64,000 nt of DNA from Leptothermofonsia sichuanensis E412 (GCF_019891175.1 NZ_CP072600.1:6076001-6140000), one strand, 5' to 3'; counted from the first letter of the stretch, positions 8,590 to 17,442 are shown. Notes: generated by a model not told the origin, from the sequence alone. Numbers and translations: made by a program.

Positions 8590-9076
8590 GATTGCATAAA
8601 AAGAACATACAAAAGCGATGGATAAATATCAGTGTTACCTGTATCTGCGTGGAATTACCCCTATGAGATGCTCAAGAATTACTAAGAAATACCAAATCCC
8701 TGTTACATAAATCAGAGTCTTCCTTTAAGGCATGTGAATTAATTAAGAGTTCGTCCTCAAAGACCTCGTCCTCAGACAGAACCACAAAGACTCTCTGGCA
8801 CAGCCTGCCCGGAGAGCATAGAGCGCCAGCCTGCTTTGTGTCCTTTGTGCCTTTGTGGTCAGGGTTACAGGTCAACGGTTTCGCTCCTGAGCAAATCTCT
8901 ATCAAAACAAAATTCCAGTCAGAGGCAGGTTTTGCAATTCCCTCATCAAGGTGTTCTTACCATTCCAATTCGACAAACTGATTCGACAAACTATAGTGTA
9001 AATAGTTCAGTTTTTCTGGTCTGCGTGGACTGTTTCTGATTCCCCCGAAATCTAAGACTGGGAGGTCTTACCTCAA
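8590..9076. other. Spacer upstream of the HlyD-like gene
   Basis: A 487-bp spacer without a supported gene. It contains an ACCACAAAG-type repeat (about 8755-8875) and a 12-bp duplication of ATTCGACAAACT near 8968-8990. Short frames here translate the repeat. Confidence 0.6.
8755..8875. repeat. ACCACAAAG-type dispersed repeat
   Basis: AGAACCACAAAGACTCTCTGG at the left pairs with CTTTGTGCCTTTGTGGT at the right, with GC-rich inner arms. It is related to families C and D. Confidence 0.65.
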
Positions 9077-10447
9077 ATGCGCGTTTCTCTATCCTCCACC
9101 CCTGCCCAATCACGCCAGGTCAAGCAGCGACTGGCAAATCCGGAGGAATCCCTTTCCTACGAGCTGGGTAAAGCCGTCCAGGAACTCCCCCCGCTCTATA
9201 CCCGTGTGTTGGCAGCCAGCATCAGCGCCCTGGTATTTGGGACAATCACCTGGGCCGCATTAAGCAAAGTAGATGAGGTTGCCCCCGCCAATGGGCAGTT
9301 GGTTGCTTCCACCGAAGTGCGTCCGTTTCGGGCATCCAGTAATGGCAGCATTGAAACCATCAATGTTCAAGAAGGTGATTTCGTCAAGAAAGGGGCGGTT
9401 CTGATCACCCTAAACTCAGATCTCTCCCAAACCGATGTGGATCGGCTGGAAAAGTCGGCTGAACTGATTCGCCAGGATATTGCCCGTCTGGAGGCTGAAA
9501 GCCGGGGTGAGCGGAGCACAGGTGCCCCCCTGCAAGACAAATTGCTGGAAGCACGTCTGGCGGAATTCGATACCAAGCAGGCAACCGCTAATGCCGAAGT
9601 TGAGCGCCAGAATGCTACCCGGCAGGAAGCTGTGGCCCGACTGGCCAGATTGCAAGAAAACCTGGTCTACGCTAAAGATAGCCTCAAGAATGCCCAGACG
9701 CGGGAGCGGGCACTCAGCACCCTTCAGGGGACGGGAGCAGTCCCCCAACTGGACTACATTCGGGCACAGGATGAAGTAATCAACGCCAGAGACAAGGTCG
9801 TCTCCATTGAAAAGGAAATTGATGCCCAGCGAGAGCGCATCTCCCAGGCACAGGAAGCCTTTCAGGGTGCAAGGAGTACCGCCGAAGGATTAAGTTCCCA
9901 GCGGCAAACCGAAATTCTGTCGCTCCTGACGAAACGCAAAGAAGAACTGACCGATGTGACTGGCAAGCTCGAATCCGCCAAAAAACAGCGCGATCGGGAA
10001 ACGATAGAAGCGCCCTTTGATGGCACCGTTTATAACATCAAGGCCACCAGGGGTCCGGTGCAGTCTGGGGAAGAAATGCTATCCATGATTCCCCAGGGAG
10101 AACAACTGGTGCTGGACGCCAAAGTTCTGAACCGGGACATTGGCTTCATTACTCCAGGAATGCGGGCGAAGGTGAAACTGGCAACCTTCCCTTACCAGGA
10201 ATTTGGGATTGTGGATGGGGTGGTCGAAAAAGTTAGCCCGAATGCGATCGTTGAGAAAGATGTGGGTCTGGTCTTTCCGGTCAGAATTCGGTTGAACCGG
10301 CAGGCAGTTCCCGTTCGCGGTAAAGATGTGGAACTGACCCCTGGCATGGCGGCTACTGCGGAAATTGTGACCCGCCAGAAGTCAATTCTGACCTTCCTGA
10401 TTGAACCCGTCACTCGCCGCTTCAACGAAGCATTTTCTGTCCGCTAA
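9077..10447 (+). CDS. HlyD-family periplasmic adaptor of a type I secretion or efflux system
   Basis: A 456-residue membrane-fusion protein. One transmembrane segment lies near residues 42-62 (VLAASISALVFGTITWAAL). A biotinyl-lipoyl half-motif follows (GSIETINVQEGDFVKKGAVL), then about 190 residues of predicted coiled-coil hairpin rich in Glu, Gln, Arg and Ala, then the second lipoyl half (IEAPFDGTVYNI) and a beta-barrel domain. This matches HlyD/PrtE-type adaptors that link an inner-membrane ABC exporter to a TolC-like channel. No ABC exporter or TolC gene is adjacent, so its partner must be elsewhere. It meets the MFS gene tail to tail with a 4-bp gap. Confidence 0.9.
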   Translation: MRVSLSSTPAQSRQVKQRLANPEESLSYELGKAVQELPPLYTRVLAASISALVFGTITWAALSKVDEVAPANGQLVASTEVRPFRASSNGSIETINVQEGDFVKKGAVLITLNSDLSQTDVDRLEKSAELIRQDIARLEAESRGERSTGAPLQDKLLEARLAEFDTKQATANAEVERQNATRQEAVARLARLQENLVYAKDSLKNAQTRERALSTLQGTGAVPQLDYIRAQDEVINARDKVVSIEKEIDAQRERISQAQEAFQGARSTAEGLSSQRQTEILSLLTKRKEELTDVTGKLESAKKQRDRETIEAPFDGTVYNIKATRGPVQSGEEMLSMIPQGEQLVLDAKVLNRDIGFITPGMRAKVKLATFPYQEFGIVDGVVEKVSPNAIVEKDVGLVFPVRIRLNRQAVPVRGKDVELTPGMAATAEIVTRQKSILTFLIEPVTRRFNEAFSVR

Positions 10448-10451
10448 ACCA

Positions 10452-11870
10452 CTAGAGTCCATTCCCCTTCTCCTTCTCCGCCCGCCGTCGCTCGTGGAGC
10501 TTGAGGAGAATTTCAGCATGGGCTTCGCGGGTAATGGGGTAGAAGTATGCCAGCACCAGACCCAGAATCAGGGATAGCGTGGGTAAAGGACCCACTGCTA
10601 CCCGAATTGCCATCAGGGCAGAGGGGGTTTGTTCGGCTGCACCACCAACATAGCCTGACCATTCCAGGGCCAGACCAACCAGAAATAACCCGACTGCCAG
10701 TCCAATCTTTTGGAGCAACACCATAAAGGCGTAAAACACCCCTTCACGGCGCTGTCCGGTCTGGAGTTCATCCAGTTCGATCACGTCGGGCAGCATGGAC
10801 CAGGGGATCAGATAGGCGGTAGAAACTCCCAACCCTGCCAGGACCGCTAGGACATACATAAACCCAATCTGTCCGGGTTGCAGCAAAAATAGCCCTGCCT
10901 GTGCCAGAATCCACACCCCCATACCCATAAAATAGGTGGCTTTTTTGCCCATGCGAGCGCTGACAGCACTCCACATAAATAGCGTCAATAGCGCGGTTCC
11001 CTGGACAACCAGAATCACCAGGTTAGAGATCTGATCCGATAACCCCATCCAGTTGACAACAAAATATTTCAGGATAGAAGCGGTGATCTGGAGTGCCAGC
11101 CAGGAGAAGAGATATATCCCAATCACATAGAGAAAGGGGCGGTTGGTGAAGGCAATGCGTAGCTGCTCAAACAACGGTAGGGAGTTTTCCTGGGTAGAGG
11201 CCAGTTCCTGTGCCATCATGGTTGCTCGACGCCAGGTGCCAAATACGCACCAGAAGAGGGAGGCGATCGCAATCACGGCGCAGACCACACCAATCCATAA
11301 GTACTGCTGCCGCAGATCTTGAACCAGTGACGCAATCAGAATGACCAGCATGACTGAGAGAATACTGCCCCCAATCGAGAAGGTGAAACGAAAACTGTTG
11401 AGGCTGGTTCGTTCGTTGTAATCCTGGGTCAGTTCTGGGGTCAGGGCCGTGTAGGGCAGGTTGACCGCTGTGTAAGCAGCATTGAAAAATATGCTGATGA
11501 TTACGTAATACCAGAACAATCCCCAGGGGTTTTCTGTGGGCACAATCCACTGCAAAATAAAAAATACGCCAAAGGGGACTGCCCCAAAGAGCATCCAGGG
11601 GTAGCGTCGCCCCCAGCGCGATTGGGTTTTATCACTGAGCACCCCCACAATCGGGTCATTTATCGCATCCCAGACCTTGCCAATCATTAAGATGCTACCT
11701 GCCAGTCCTGCCGGTATGTGGGCAACCTCCGTAAAGAAAAAAAGCAGATAAAAGACCAGAATATTGGCGGTCATAGCAGCTCCTAAATCTCCTGCACCAT
11801 AAGCCAGTTTGGTACTGAAGTTGAGCTTTGTCCGGGCAGGAATGTCAGGAACTGCAGATGGATTGTTCAT
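10452..11870 (-). CDS. MFS transporter of the glycoside-pentoside-hexuronide (GPH) type
   Basis: A 472-residue membrane protein with about twelve hydrophobic helices. The N-terminal AYGAGDLGAAM, the conserved segment KVWDAINDPIVGVLSDKT and the following RWGRRYPWML loop are hallmarks of the GPH symporter group (MelB-like sodium or proton coupled sugar transporters). The C-terminus is charged (LHERRRAEKEKG). The substrate is not predictable. It ends in a TAG lying within a CTAG (10452-10455). Confidence 0.88.
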   Translation of the reverse strand: MNNPSAVPDIPARTKLNFSTKLAYGAGDLGAAMTANILVFYLLFFFTEVAHIPAGLAGSILMIGKVWDAINDPIVGVLSDKTQSRWGRRYPWMLFGAVPFGVFFILQWIVPTENPWGLFWYYVIISIFFNAAYTAVNLPYTALTPELTQDYNERTSLNSFRFTFSIGGSILSVMLVILIASLVQDLRQQYLWIGVVCAVIAIASLFWCVFGTWRRATMMAQELASTQENSLPLFEQLRIAFTNRPFLYVIGIYLFSWLALQITASILKYFVVNWMGLSDQISNLVILVVQGTALLTLFMWSAVSARMGKKATYFMGMGVWILAQAGLFLLQPGQIGFMYVLAVLAGLGVSTAYLIPWSMLPDVIELDELQTGQRREGVFYAFMVLLQKIGLAVGLFLVGLALEWSGYVGGAAEQTPSALMAIRVAVGPLPTLSLILGLVLAYFYPITREAHAEILLKLHERRRAEKEKGNGL

Positions 11871-12183
11871 GATGAGATACGAGGGAGGCGGTCAACAGTT
11901 GTATTATTCTGTTCATCTTCAATGATGAACGTTGGATTTGTCGTGACAGTTTGTTACCAGAGGGGAGGGCGTTGCTGAAAATCGGGATGAATTGAAACGA
12001 AGTTTCAGGCATCCAGCACCTTTTTCATCCCCAGATTCAGCAAAGCCGGGGGCAGAGATGGAATAACAGGGTTGATTTGTTCTTCCTCCTCTTTCCTCTG
12101 TTACTCTTCCTGTTGACCCGTCATCCTTCATTCCTCCACCTGACTCTGCCTCCTTCCCCATCCTTTCCTTCCCCATTCCCCTC
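11871..12183. other. Divergent spacer with palindromic repeat and pyrimidine-rich tract
   Basis: This spacer separates the divergent MFS and phosphoribosyltransferase genes, so it must hold both promoters. It has a family G palindromic repeat (11972-12043) and about 100 bp of almost pure C/T on the plus strand (12078-12183) directly before the phosphoribosyltransferase ATG. Confidence 0.6.
11972..12043. repeat. TTGCTGAA-ended palindromic repeat, family G
   Basis: TTGCTGAAAATCGGGATGAA (11972-11991) is mirrored by TTCATCCCCAGATTCAGCAA (12024-12043). The inner part carries a second short inverted pair (GAAACGAAGTTTC). Confidence 0.65.
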
Positions 12184-12708
12184 ATGACAGACCTCTATGT
12201 TTCCTGGTCCGAGTACCACCAAAAAATTGAGCAGCTTGCCATCAAAATTTATCAATCAGGCTGGTGCTTCAACCAGATTGTTTGTCTGGCGAAGGGTGGG
12301 TTGAGAGTTGGTGATATTCTGGCTCGCATTTATGACGTACCCCTGGCTATCCTGGCGACCTCATCCTATGGAGGACCCGGAAATCAGGTGCGGGGTTCCA
12401 TCACCTTTGCCAGAGACTTAACGATGACGACCGCTAATCTGGGCAGCCATGTCTTGCTGGTTGATGATCTGGTGGATTCAGGGGTGACATTGAAGAAATC
12501 GATCGTCTGGCTTGATCGCAAGTATGGTTTCTATATCGAAGAAGTGCGGACGGCGGTTCTCTGGTACAAGGACTGCTCCGTTATTACACCAGACTATTAC
12601 GTAGATTATTTACCCCATAATCCGTGGATTCACCAACCGTTTGAACCCTATGAGCAGATGAGTCCTGCGGATCTGGCATCTTCATTGTCATCTACGACAA
12701 CCTTCTAG
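12184..12708 (+). CDS. Phosphoribosyltransferase-family protein
   Basis: A 174-residue protein with the PRPP-binding loop VLLVDDLVDSGVT at residues 90-102, preceded by the type I phosphoribosyltransferase core (IVCLAKGGLRVGDILA). The closest textbook match is xanthine/guanine-type purine phosphoribosyltransferase (Gpt-like). The C-terminal segment YVDYLPHNPWIHQPFEPYE resembles the hood of such enzymes. A purine salvage role is inferred. The TAG stop lies in the CTAG that begins the family A element at 12705, so the repeat abuts the gene exactly at its stop codon. Confidence 0.82.
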   Translation: MTDLYVSWSEYHQKIEQLAIKIYQSGWCFNQIVCLAKGGLRVGDILARIYDVPLAILATSSYGGPGNQVRGSITFARDLTMTTANLGSHVLLVDDLVDSGVTLKKSIVWLDRKYGFYIEEVRTAVLWYKDCSVITPDYYVDYLPHNPWIHQPFEPYEQMSPADLASSLSSTTTF

Positions 12709-12809
12709 AACGCCAGTACAGAAATCGGAGTTCTTCTACCAGATATCCAGGTTTCGTTGAATTTCTCCCAAGAAATTCGATTTCCTGGAATTCTGAACCG
12801 ATGCTCTAG
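12705..12809. repeat. CTAG-ended palindromic element, family A copy 2
   Basis: A 105-bp copy in the opposite orientation to the one at 3005-3109, same length. It begins in the stop codon of the upstream gene and shares its right-hand CTAG (12806-12809) with the next element. Confidence 0.8.
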
Positions 12810-12929
12810 TGGTCTGTCAAATTAAATTTGACAGGTAACTGAATACTGAAAGGCTGATTGAAGAAAGGCTGATTGAAGTTAAATTTTGAGGGTCTGCGAC
12901 CCGTCAAAATTTTCCTGACGGAACACTAG
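12806..12929. repeat. CTAGTGG-ended element, family B copy 1
   Basis: The left end is CTAGTGGTCTGTCAAA and the right end GGAACACTAG. The interior has a perfect 15-bp tandem duplication (GAAAGGCTGATTGAA at 12848 and 12863). It shares the left CTAG with family A copy 2. Confidence 0.65.
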
Positions 12930-13075
12930 TGGGCTGTCGACTCTGTAATTGTGAGTCTGGGCGAGAGAAGAGGTCGTTCATCCACTCACCCCATCAAAGC
13001 TGGATAAGTATTTCTAACAATTCTATACTTCCCCATCCAAACTTCCCTATCAAAACACTCCCTGAAAGGGTTTGA

Positions 13076-13291
13076 TGCCGTTTCAGTAATTCTATTGATA
13101 TACTAGACGAACTGAGTAGATCAGAGTTTATAGAATCTGCACCCTGGGATATTTTGTGGCTGAGTGCAGCCCTGATTCAGCTTCGGATGTATGCGATGGT
13201 TCAGAAAATTGCCCCCTTTTTCTGGTGTGTTCATTCTTCAGGTCAAGGGCGCTGCGTCTACTGGTTCACATTTGAATCTAACTTTCCCTGA
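13076..13291 (+). pseudogene. Coding-like open frame without a clear start
   Basis: This 71-codon open frame ends in TGA at 13289-13291, 8 bp before the next gene. Its translation looks like real protein (segments FIESAPWDILWLSAALIQLR and KIAPFFWCVHSSGQ, then CVYWFTFE), rich in Trp, Phe and Cys. Possible starts are a TTG at 13154 (45 residues) or an ATG at 13187 (34 residues). Neither would include the whole protein-like part. It may be a small protein with an unusual start, or the remnant of a longer gene. I do not recognise the family. Confidence 0.3.
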
Positions 13292-13299
13292 GGCTAGAA

Positions 13300-13752
13300 A
13301 TGCGTAATCCTGGCGATCGCCCTATGTCCCACTCTACTTCCAAACCTTCTCATCATCGCAAGCGTCTGGGTGGTTACCTGGTAGAAGCTGGTCTACTGAC
13401 GCCCGCCCAGGTGGATGTGGCGCTGAATGATCAAAAACTCACTGGAATGCGCTTTGGGGAAATTCTGGCAGCGCGAGGTTGGGTGAAGCAACAGACCATT
13501 GAGTATCTGATGAAAAAAATTGTCTTGCCAGAGCAGGAAGCTGCCGCGATGCAGGAGATGGCTCACAAATCTATAGCCCCCCATGACCCTAACCCACAGC
13601 AACAGAATTCTACCAGCCTCCCACCAGTTACAGTATCGAATCCGAACGCTGCCAGTACCAACAAACAAGCCCTTATCCGACGGGAAATTCCCATTTCCAA
13701 GCCCCTGCCATCTGTGGGTTCTTCCGACGATGGTGTGAGTTGGGTTGGTTAA
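13300..13752 (+). CDS. Small protein with a GspE/MshE N-terminal-like domain
   Basis: A 150-residue protein. Residues 20-75 (GGYLVEAGLLTPAQVDVAL, then MRFGEILAARGWVKQ) match the helical N-terminal domain of type II secretion and type IV pilus ATPases (T2SSE-N/MshEN), which in some proteins binds cyclic di-GMP. The rest is a Pro/Ser/Asn-rich tail with no ATPase domain. It could be a stand-alone regulator or adaptor for pilus or secretion machinery. The start may be ATG 13300 or ATG 13324. The longer form contains a HIP1 site, and the family-like region begins after both. Confidence 0.7.
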   Translation: MRNPGDRPMSHSTSKPSHHRKRLGGYLVEAGLLTPAQVDVALNDQKLTGMRFGEILAARGWVKQQTIEYLMKKIVLPEQEAAAMQEMAHKSIAPHDPNPQQQNSTSLPPVTVSNPNAASTNKQALIRREIPISKPLPSVGSSDDGVSWVG

Positions 13753-13760
13753 AGCGCAGG

Positions 13761-13794
13761 GATTAACTACCAAATAAGATTAACTACCAAATAA
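13761..13794. repeat. 17-bp tandem duplication
   Basis: GATTAACTACCAAATAA occurs twice in direct succession (13761 and 13778). The second unit contains the stop codon of the minus-strand AEC transporter. Confidence 0.85.
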
Positions 13795-14706
13795 CCAGAG
13801 CCATAGGGGTAAGGTCATCAGTAATCCCAGCGAACCTGCGGCTAAAGCGGTTACGGATAGTTCCTGATCCAGCCCATAGGTTTCGGCAATGACGAGGGTG
13901 GCAAAGGCAGGGGGCATTGCCATTTGCAGGAGAATAGCCCGGTGGATCATCCCAGTAATTCCCAGCACCCAGAGTAAAGTTCCCAACACCAGCGGCACCA
14001 GCACCATTTTGATGCCGATACTAACCGCCGCAAGCCTGACGCTTCTCAGCGAAGAGATTTGACTCAATCTCATACCCACCAGCACGAGTGATAGGGATAC
14101 AATGCCCCAGGCAATACCCCGTAAGCTGGTTTCAACTGGATCGGGGAGGGGCAGATCCCGCCCCGCCAGTCCGATCATAAAACTCCAGAGGGCTGGATTT
14201 TGAGCGATCGCCCTGGCCGACTGGCCCAACCGCTGCATTTCTCCTGCACTGAAGCGAGATGCCAGAGCAACTCCCAAGCCATAGGCGGCAGGGGTTGACC
14301 CCAGCAGATCATAAAACAGCGCCCAGCTAAAGTATTGGGGACCAACCAGCGCCAGGGAAATCGGAAATCCAAGATAGCCAGTGTTACCAACTATGACGGA
14401 CAACAAAAAGCTACCCTGGGTGCCTGAACTCCAGTTTTGGTGACCGTTTTGCCAGTGGGTAATTCCCCAGGCCAACCCCACCCCCAACAGAACAGCAACC
14501 CAGGCCGTGACGGGGGCAACCCAGAGGGACCAGGATGGTTGAGTGTGGCGCAAAAATGCAATGATGCTGATGGGTACACCAATCCAGAACAAAAATTTTC
14601 CCAGATAGGCGGGGGTCGGTTTGGGCAACAGCCGACCAAGCCCCCAGCCCACCATTGTCAGACTGATGAGCGGGATGTAAACAGCCAGGAGATTTGAGTG
14701 GGACAT
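13780..14706 (-). CDS. AEC-family transporter (auxin efflux carrier-like permease)
   Basis: A 308-residue integral membrane protein with about ten hydrophobic helices. The N-terminal helix VYIPLISLTMVGWGLGRLLP, the GNTGYLGFPISLALVG segment and the second half ending in AETYGLDQELSVTALAAGSL match the AEC/Mem_trans family. Bacterial members export or import carboxylates and other organic anions, but no substrate is evident here. It converges with the GspE-N-like gene. Confidence 0.88.
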   Translation of the reverse strand: MSHSNLLAVYIPLISLTMVGWGLGRLLPKPTPAYLGKFLFWIGVPISIIAFLRHTQPSWSLWVAPVTAWVAVLLGVGLAWGITHWQNGHQNWSSGTQGSFLLSVIVGNTGYLGFPISLALVGPQYFSWALFYDLLGSTPAAYGLGVALASRFSAGEMQRLGQSARAIAQNPALWSFMIGLAGRDLPLPDPVETSLRGIAWGIVSLSLVLVGMRLSQISSLRSVRLAAVSIGIKMVLVPLVLGTLLWVLGITGMIHRAILLQMAMPPAFATLVIAETYGLDQELSVTALAAGSLGLLMTLPLWLWLFGS

Positions 14707-14859
14707 CGTTGAATTTGGATTAAGATAGGGCTACTTTCGAAGGTGAGTTTATAGTCTAAACTTTCGATCAGACAGGACGTTTTCAGTTAAACTGGCACAG
14801 TCCACAGTTCATGCGATCCGATATCGCTTAAGTGTTGCTTTCAGTGCAGGAGTGAGACA

Positions 14860-15675
14860 TTGGATAACACGAGTACTTCAGAACAAGCACCAATAGTGTC
14901 ATCACCTCCACCAACGGACGATATTCCGGTTGCTCTGCGGGTCACTCCTCAGGAAACGTCCAAGTCCTCGATGAACACGGTGGTGGTTGCGGGCAGTCTC
15001 TCTGCATTGGCTATTGTTGCCCTGGTTTCTGGGGTGTTGTTTTCCTTCAGAATGCAGCAGGTCCAGGATGCGGCGATCGCCACTGCCAGCCCCGCCCCAG
15101 TAGAGCCAGCCCCTGCTCCCAGTGCTTCACCAGCTACCGATGTGCTCTTAGGCCATTTTGCTTACGCAGAGGCACCCCGGTCTGAACTGGTGGCGATTAC
15201 AGATGACGGCAGCATTAAGCTGCGAAAGTCTGCTGCCAAAGCCTATCGGGAAATGGCCGCCGCTGCTTTACGGGATGGAGTTGTTCTTGTCCCCATTTCG
15301 GGGTTTCGCACCACAGCCGATCAAAAACATCTCTATTTCGATGTCAAGGCTGAACGAGGACAGGATGCTCAGGAGCGGGCAAAAGTCAGTGCTCCCCCTG
15401 GATACAGTGAGCACCATACAGGCTATGCCCTTGACATTGGGGATGGTAATGTTCCAGCTACCAATCTCAGTGTCAACTTTGAGAAAACAGAGGCATTTCG
15501 GTGGCTCCAGGCAAATGCGGCTTATTACAGTTTTGAAATGTCCTTTCCCAAAGGCAACAAGCAGGGAGTCAGTTACGAACCCTGGCACTGGCGGTTTGCA
15601 GGCGATATCAACAGTCTGAAAACTTTCTACAAGGCACGCGAAGATCAGAAACCGTCCGCCAGTAGCGAACCGTAA
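14860..15675 (+). CDS. Membrane-anchored D-Ala-D-Ala carboxypeptidase (VanY, M15B)
   Basis: A 271-residue protein with a cytosolic N-terminus of about 40 residues, one membrane anchor (VVVAGSLSALAIVALVSGVLF), a Pro/Ala linker and a periplasmic M15 peptidase domain. The zinc ligands are visible: H185 or H186 in SEHHTGYALDIGD, D192 in the same motif and H243 in EPWHWRF. The likely role is trimming the terminal D-alanine of peptidoglycan stem peptides. The start is TTG at 14860. An AGGAG at 14848-14852 lies 7 nt upstream and no better ATG exists, which decides the start. The purU gene begins 3 bp after the stop. Confidence 0.88.
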   Translation: MDNTSTSEQAPIVSSPPPTDDIPVALRVTPQETSKSSMNTVVVAGSLSALAIVALVSGVLFSFRMQQVQDAAIATASPAPVEPAPAPSASPATDVLLGHFAYAEAPRSELVAITDDGSIKLRKSAAKAYREMAAAALRDGVVLVPISGFRTTADQKHLYFDVKAERGQDAQERAKVSAPPGYSEHHTGYALDIGDGNVPATNLSVNFEKTEAFRWLQANAAYYSFEMSFPKGNKQGVSYEPWHWRFAGDINSLKTFYKAREDQKPSASSEP

Positions 15676-15678
15676 CCG

Positions 15679-16539
15679 ATGTCTTCTGCCAGGCGATATA
15701 TCCTGAGTCTCTCCTGTCCTGATCGGGTTGGGATTGTGGCGGCAGTCAGTGGTTTCGTTGCCAGCCACAATGGTTGGATTGTGGAAGCCCAGCACCATGC
15801 CGATCAGCCAGCCAAAAGCTTTTTTATGCGACAAGAGATTCTGGCTGATTCACTTCCCTTTGGGATTGAGGAATTCCGGCGACAGTTTGCTCCCATTGCC
15901 CATCAGTTTCAGATGGATTGGCAGGTAACAGACTCTGCTCAAAAAAAGCGTGTTGTGATTTTAGTCTCTAAACCAGAGCATTGCCTCTACGATTTGCTGG
16001 CACGCTGGCAGAGTGGAGAACTGGATATGGAAATTCCTTGCGTGATTTCCAACCACGAAGTCTTTCGTAAATTTGTGGAGTGGCATGACATTCCCTACTA
16101 TCACATCCCCGTGACGCCAGAAACCAAACTGGCAGCCTATGACAAGGTGATGTCTATCTTTGAGGACAGGGGTGGAGATGTGATGGTGTTAGCCCGCTAC
16201 ATGCAAGTTTTATCGCCGGAAATGTGCGATCGCTATCCCAAACGCATTATCAACATCCACCATTCATTCTTACCGTCATTTGTTGGTGCCAGGCCCTATC
16301 ATCAGGCCTATGAGCGGGGCGTTAAGTTGATTGGTGCCACCTGTCACTATGTCACCGCTGAACTGGATGCAGGTCCCATCATTGAGCAGGATGTGATTCG
16401 GATTGATCATTCTGATTCGGTGGAGGATATCGTCCGTTACGGAAAGGATATCGAAAAGACTGTGCTGGCAAGAGGCTTGCGCTATCACATTGAGGATAGG
16501 GTGCTGGTGTATGGCAACAAGACAGTGGTGTTTCGGTAG
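15679..16539 (+). CDS. purU: Formyltetrahydrofolate deformylase
   Basis: A 286-residue enzyme that hydrolyses 10-formyl-THF to THF and formate, balancing one-carbon pools and supplying formate for purine synthesis. An N-terminal ACT domain (SCPDRVGIVAAVSGFVASH) is followed by a formyltransferase catalytic domain. The catalytic triad is visible as N192 and H194 in NIHHSFLPSF and D230 in AELDAGPII. Length is as expected for the family. It follows the VanY gene with a 3-bp gap, suggesting cotranscription, although no functional link is obvious. Confidence 0.95.
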   Translation: MSSARRYILSLSCPDRVGIVAAVSGFVASHNGWIVEAQHHADQPAKSFFMRQEILADSLPFGIEEFRRQFAPIAHQFQMDWQVTDSAQKKRVVILVSKPEHCLYDLLARWQSGELDMEIPCVISNHEVFRKFVEWHDIPYYHIPVTPETKLAAYDKVMSIFEDRGGDVMVLARYMQVLSPEMCDRYPKRIINIHHSFLPSFVGARPYHQAYERGVKLIGATCHYVTAELDAGPIIEQDVIRIDHSDSVEDIVRYGKDIEKTVLARGLRYHIEDRVLVYGNKTVVFR

Positions 16540-16627
16540 GGGCAGGGTTCAGAAGTATCACTGTGATTGAGCTGTGCCGTGCGCTCAAGGAAGAAAGTCA
16601 ACATCATACAGTCCAACTCAATGGGTC

Positions 16628-16948
16628 TTATTCCAACTTTTCCAGAGCATCCCGAACATCGACTAAATGGTTATTAAATACTTCTAAAGCGGCATCCAGA
16701 ATCTTAAAAATGGCAGGATCACGAATAGAGTAGAACACAAAATTACCTTGCTTGCGACTTATAACTAGATTCCGGCTACGCAATACAGCTAACTGCTGAG
16801 AAATTGATGACGGTTCGATTTCCAACCACTCTGCAATCTCATTCACACTGCGTTCTCCTACCCGCAGCGCATCTAGAATTTGAATCCGCACCGGATTAGA
16901 CAACACCTTAAACAGATCCGCTTTAAAGTGGCTAGGTTTGAAAGGCAT
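16628..16948 (-). CDS. ArsR-family winged-helix transcriptional regulator
   Basis: A 106-residue DNA-binding protein. The core is LFKVLSNPVRIQILDALRVG, then the recognition helix region EPSSISQQLAVLRSRNLVIS and the wing (RKQGNFVFYSI). It contains no cysteine at all, so it is not a thiol- or arsenic-sensing type by the usual sites, and no HIS-rich metal site is obvious. Homologues of this type are often found beside SulP transporters, and a sulP gene lies 3 kb away. It starts 12 bp after a response regulator on the same strand, suggesting one transcript. Confidence 0.88.
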   Translation of the reverse strand: MPFKPSHFKADLFKVLSNPVRIQILDALRVGERSVNEIAEWLEIEPSSISQQLAVLRSRNLVISRKQGNFVFYSIRDPAIFKILDAALEVFNNHLVDVRDALEKLE

Positions 16949-16960
16949 TTGAGTATCTGA

Positions 16961-17404
16961 TTATCTTGAGAGTTTTTCAGTTAAATTAACACTGTGCTGT
17001 TCATATATACAAGGAACAGGCTGAATTTCAAGTACATTTCTACTTCTCAAATACTTTGAAAGTGTTCCCAGAATCGTATCTGGCAGAGCTGGCTTACTCA
17101 GAAAGTCAGCAGCTCCTAACTGGAGTGCATGGTTTCGAGCATCGGCTGTTACTGTGCCAGACATGAGGATAACTGGAATCATTGCCAAATTAAAATCTTG
17201 CTGAAGTTTTTCGAGTAACTCATAGCCACTCAATCGGGGCATATCAATATCAGAAAGGATGAGATCAGGGTTCTGTGCGATCGCCAGTTGCCAGCCCTCA
17301 AGTCCATCTTTTGCTTCAATTACATTGAAACTTCGCCACCGCAGAAAATCAGAGATAAACTTACGGATACCTTCGTTGTCCTCAACTATCAGGATTTTCT
17401 TCAT
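16961..17404 (-). CDS. Single-domain response regulator
   Basis: A 147-residue receiver-domain protein. The acidic pocket (D9), phosphoacceptor D52 in LILSDIDMP, the conserved Thr/Ser region (LMSGTV) and K104 (FLSKPALP) are all present. About 25 residues after the receiver have no recognisable output domain. It would act through protein contacts, as CheY-like regulators do. The ArsR gene follows 12 bp downstream. No histidine kinase is in the window. Confidence 0.9.
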   Translation of the reverse strand: MKKILIVEDNEGIRKFISDFLRWRSFNVIEAKDGLEGWQLAIAQNPDLILSDIDMPRLSGYELLEKLQQDFNLAMIPVILMSGTVTADARNHALQLGAADFLSKPALPDTILGTLSKYLRSRNVLEIQPVPCIYEQHSVNLTEKLSR

Positions 17405-17442
17405 CAGTTGCTCTCCATCAAATCTTGCTTGATTAAATGCAA

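Larger units (their letters stand above)
12709..13299. other. Long spacer: two abutting elements and a coding-like remnant
   Basis: The left 220 bp are mini-elements of families A and B. The right part (13076-13291) has an open plus frame with protein-like sequence but no good start, described separately. Confidence 0.6.

Noticed and set aside
8672-8905. Minus-strand frame of 77 codons
   Set aside because: Most of it translates an ACCACAAAG-type repeat.
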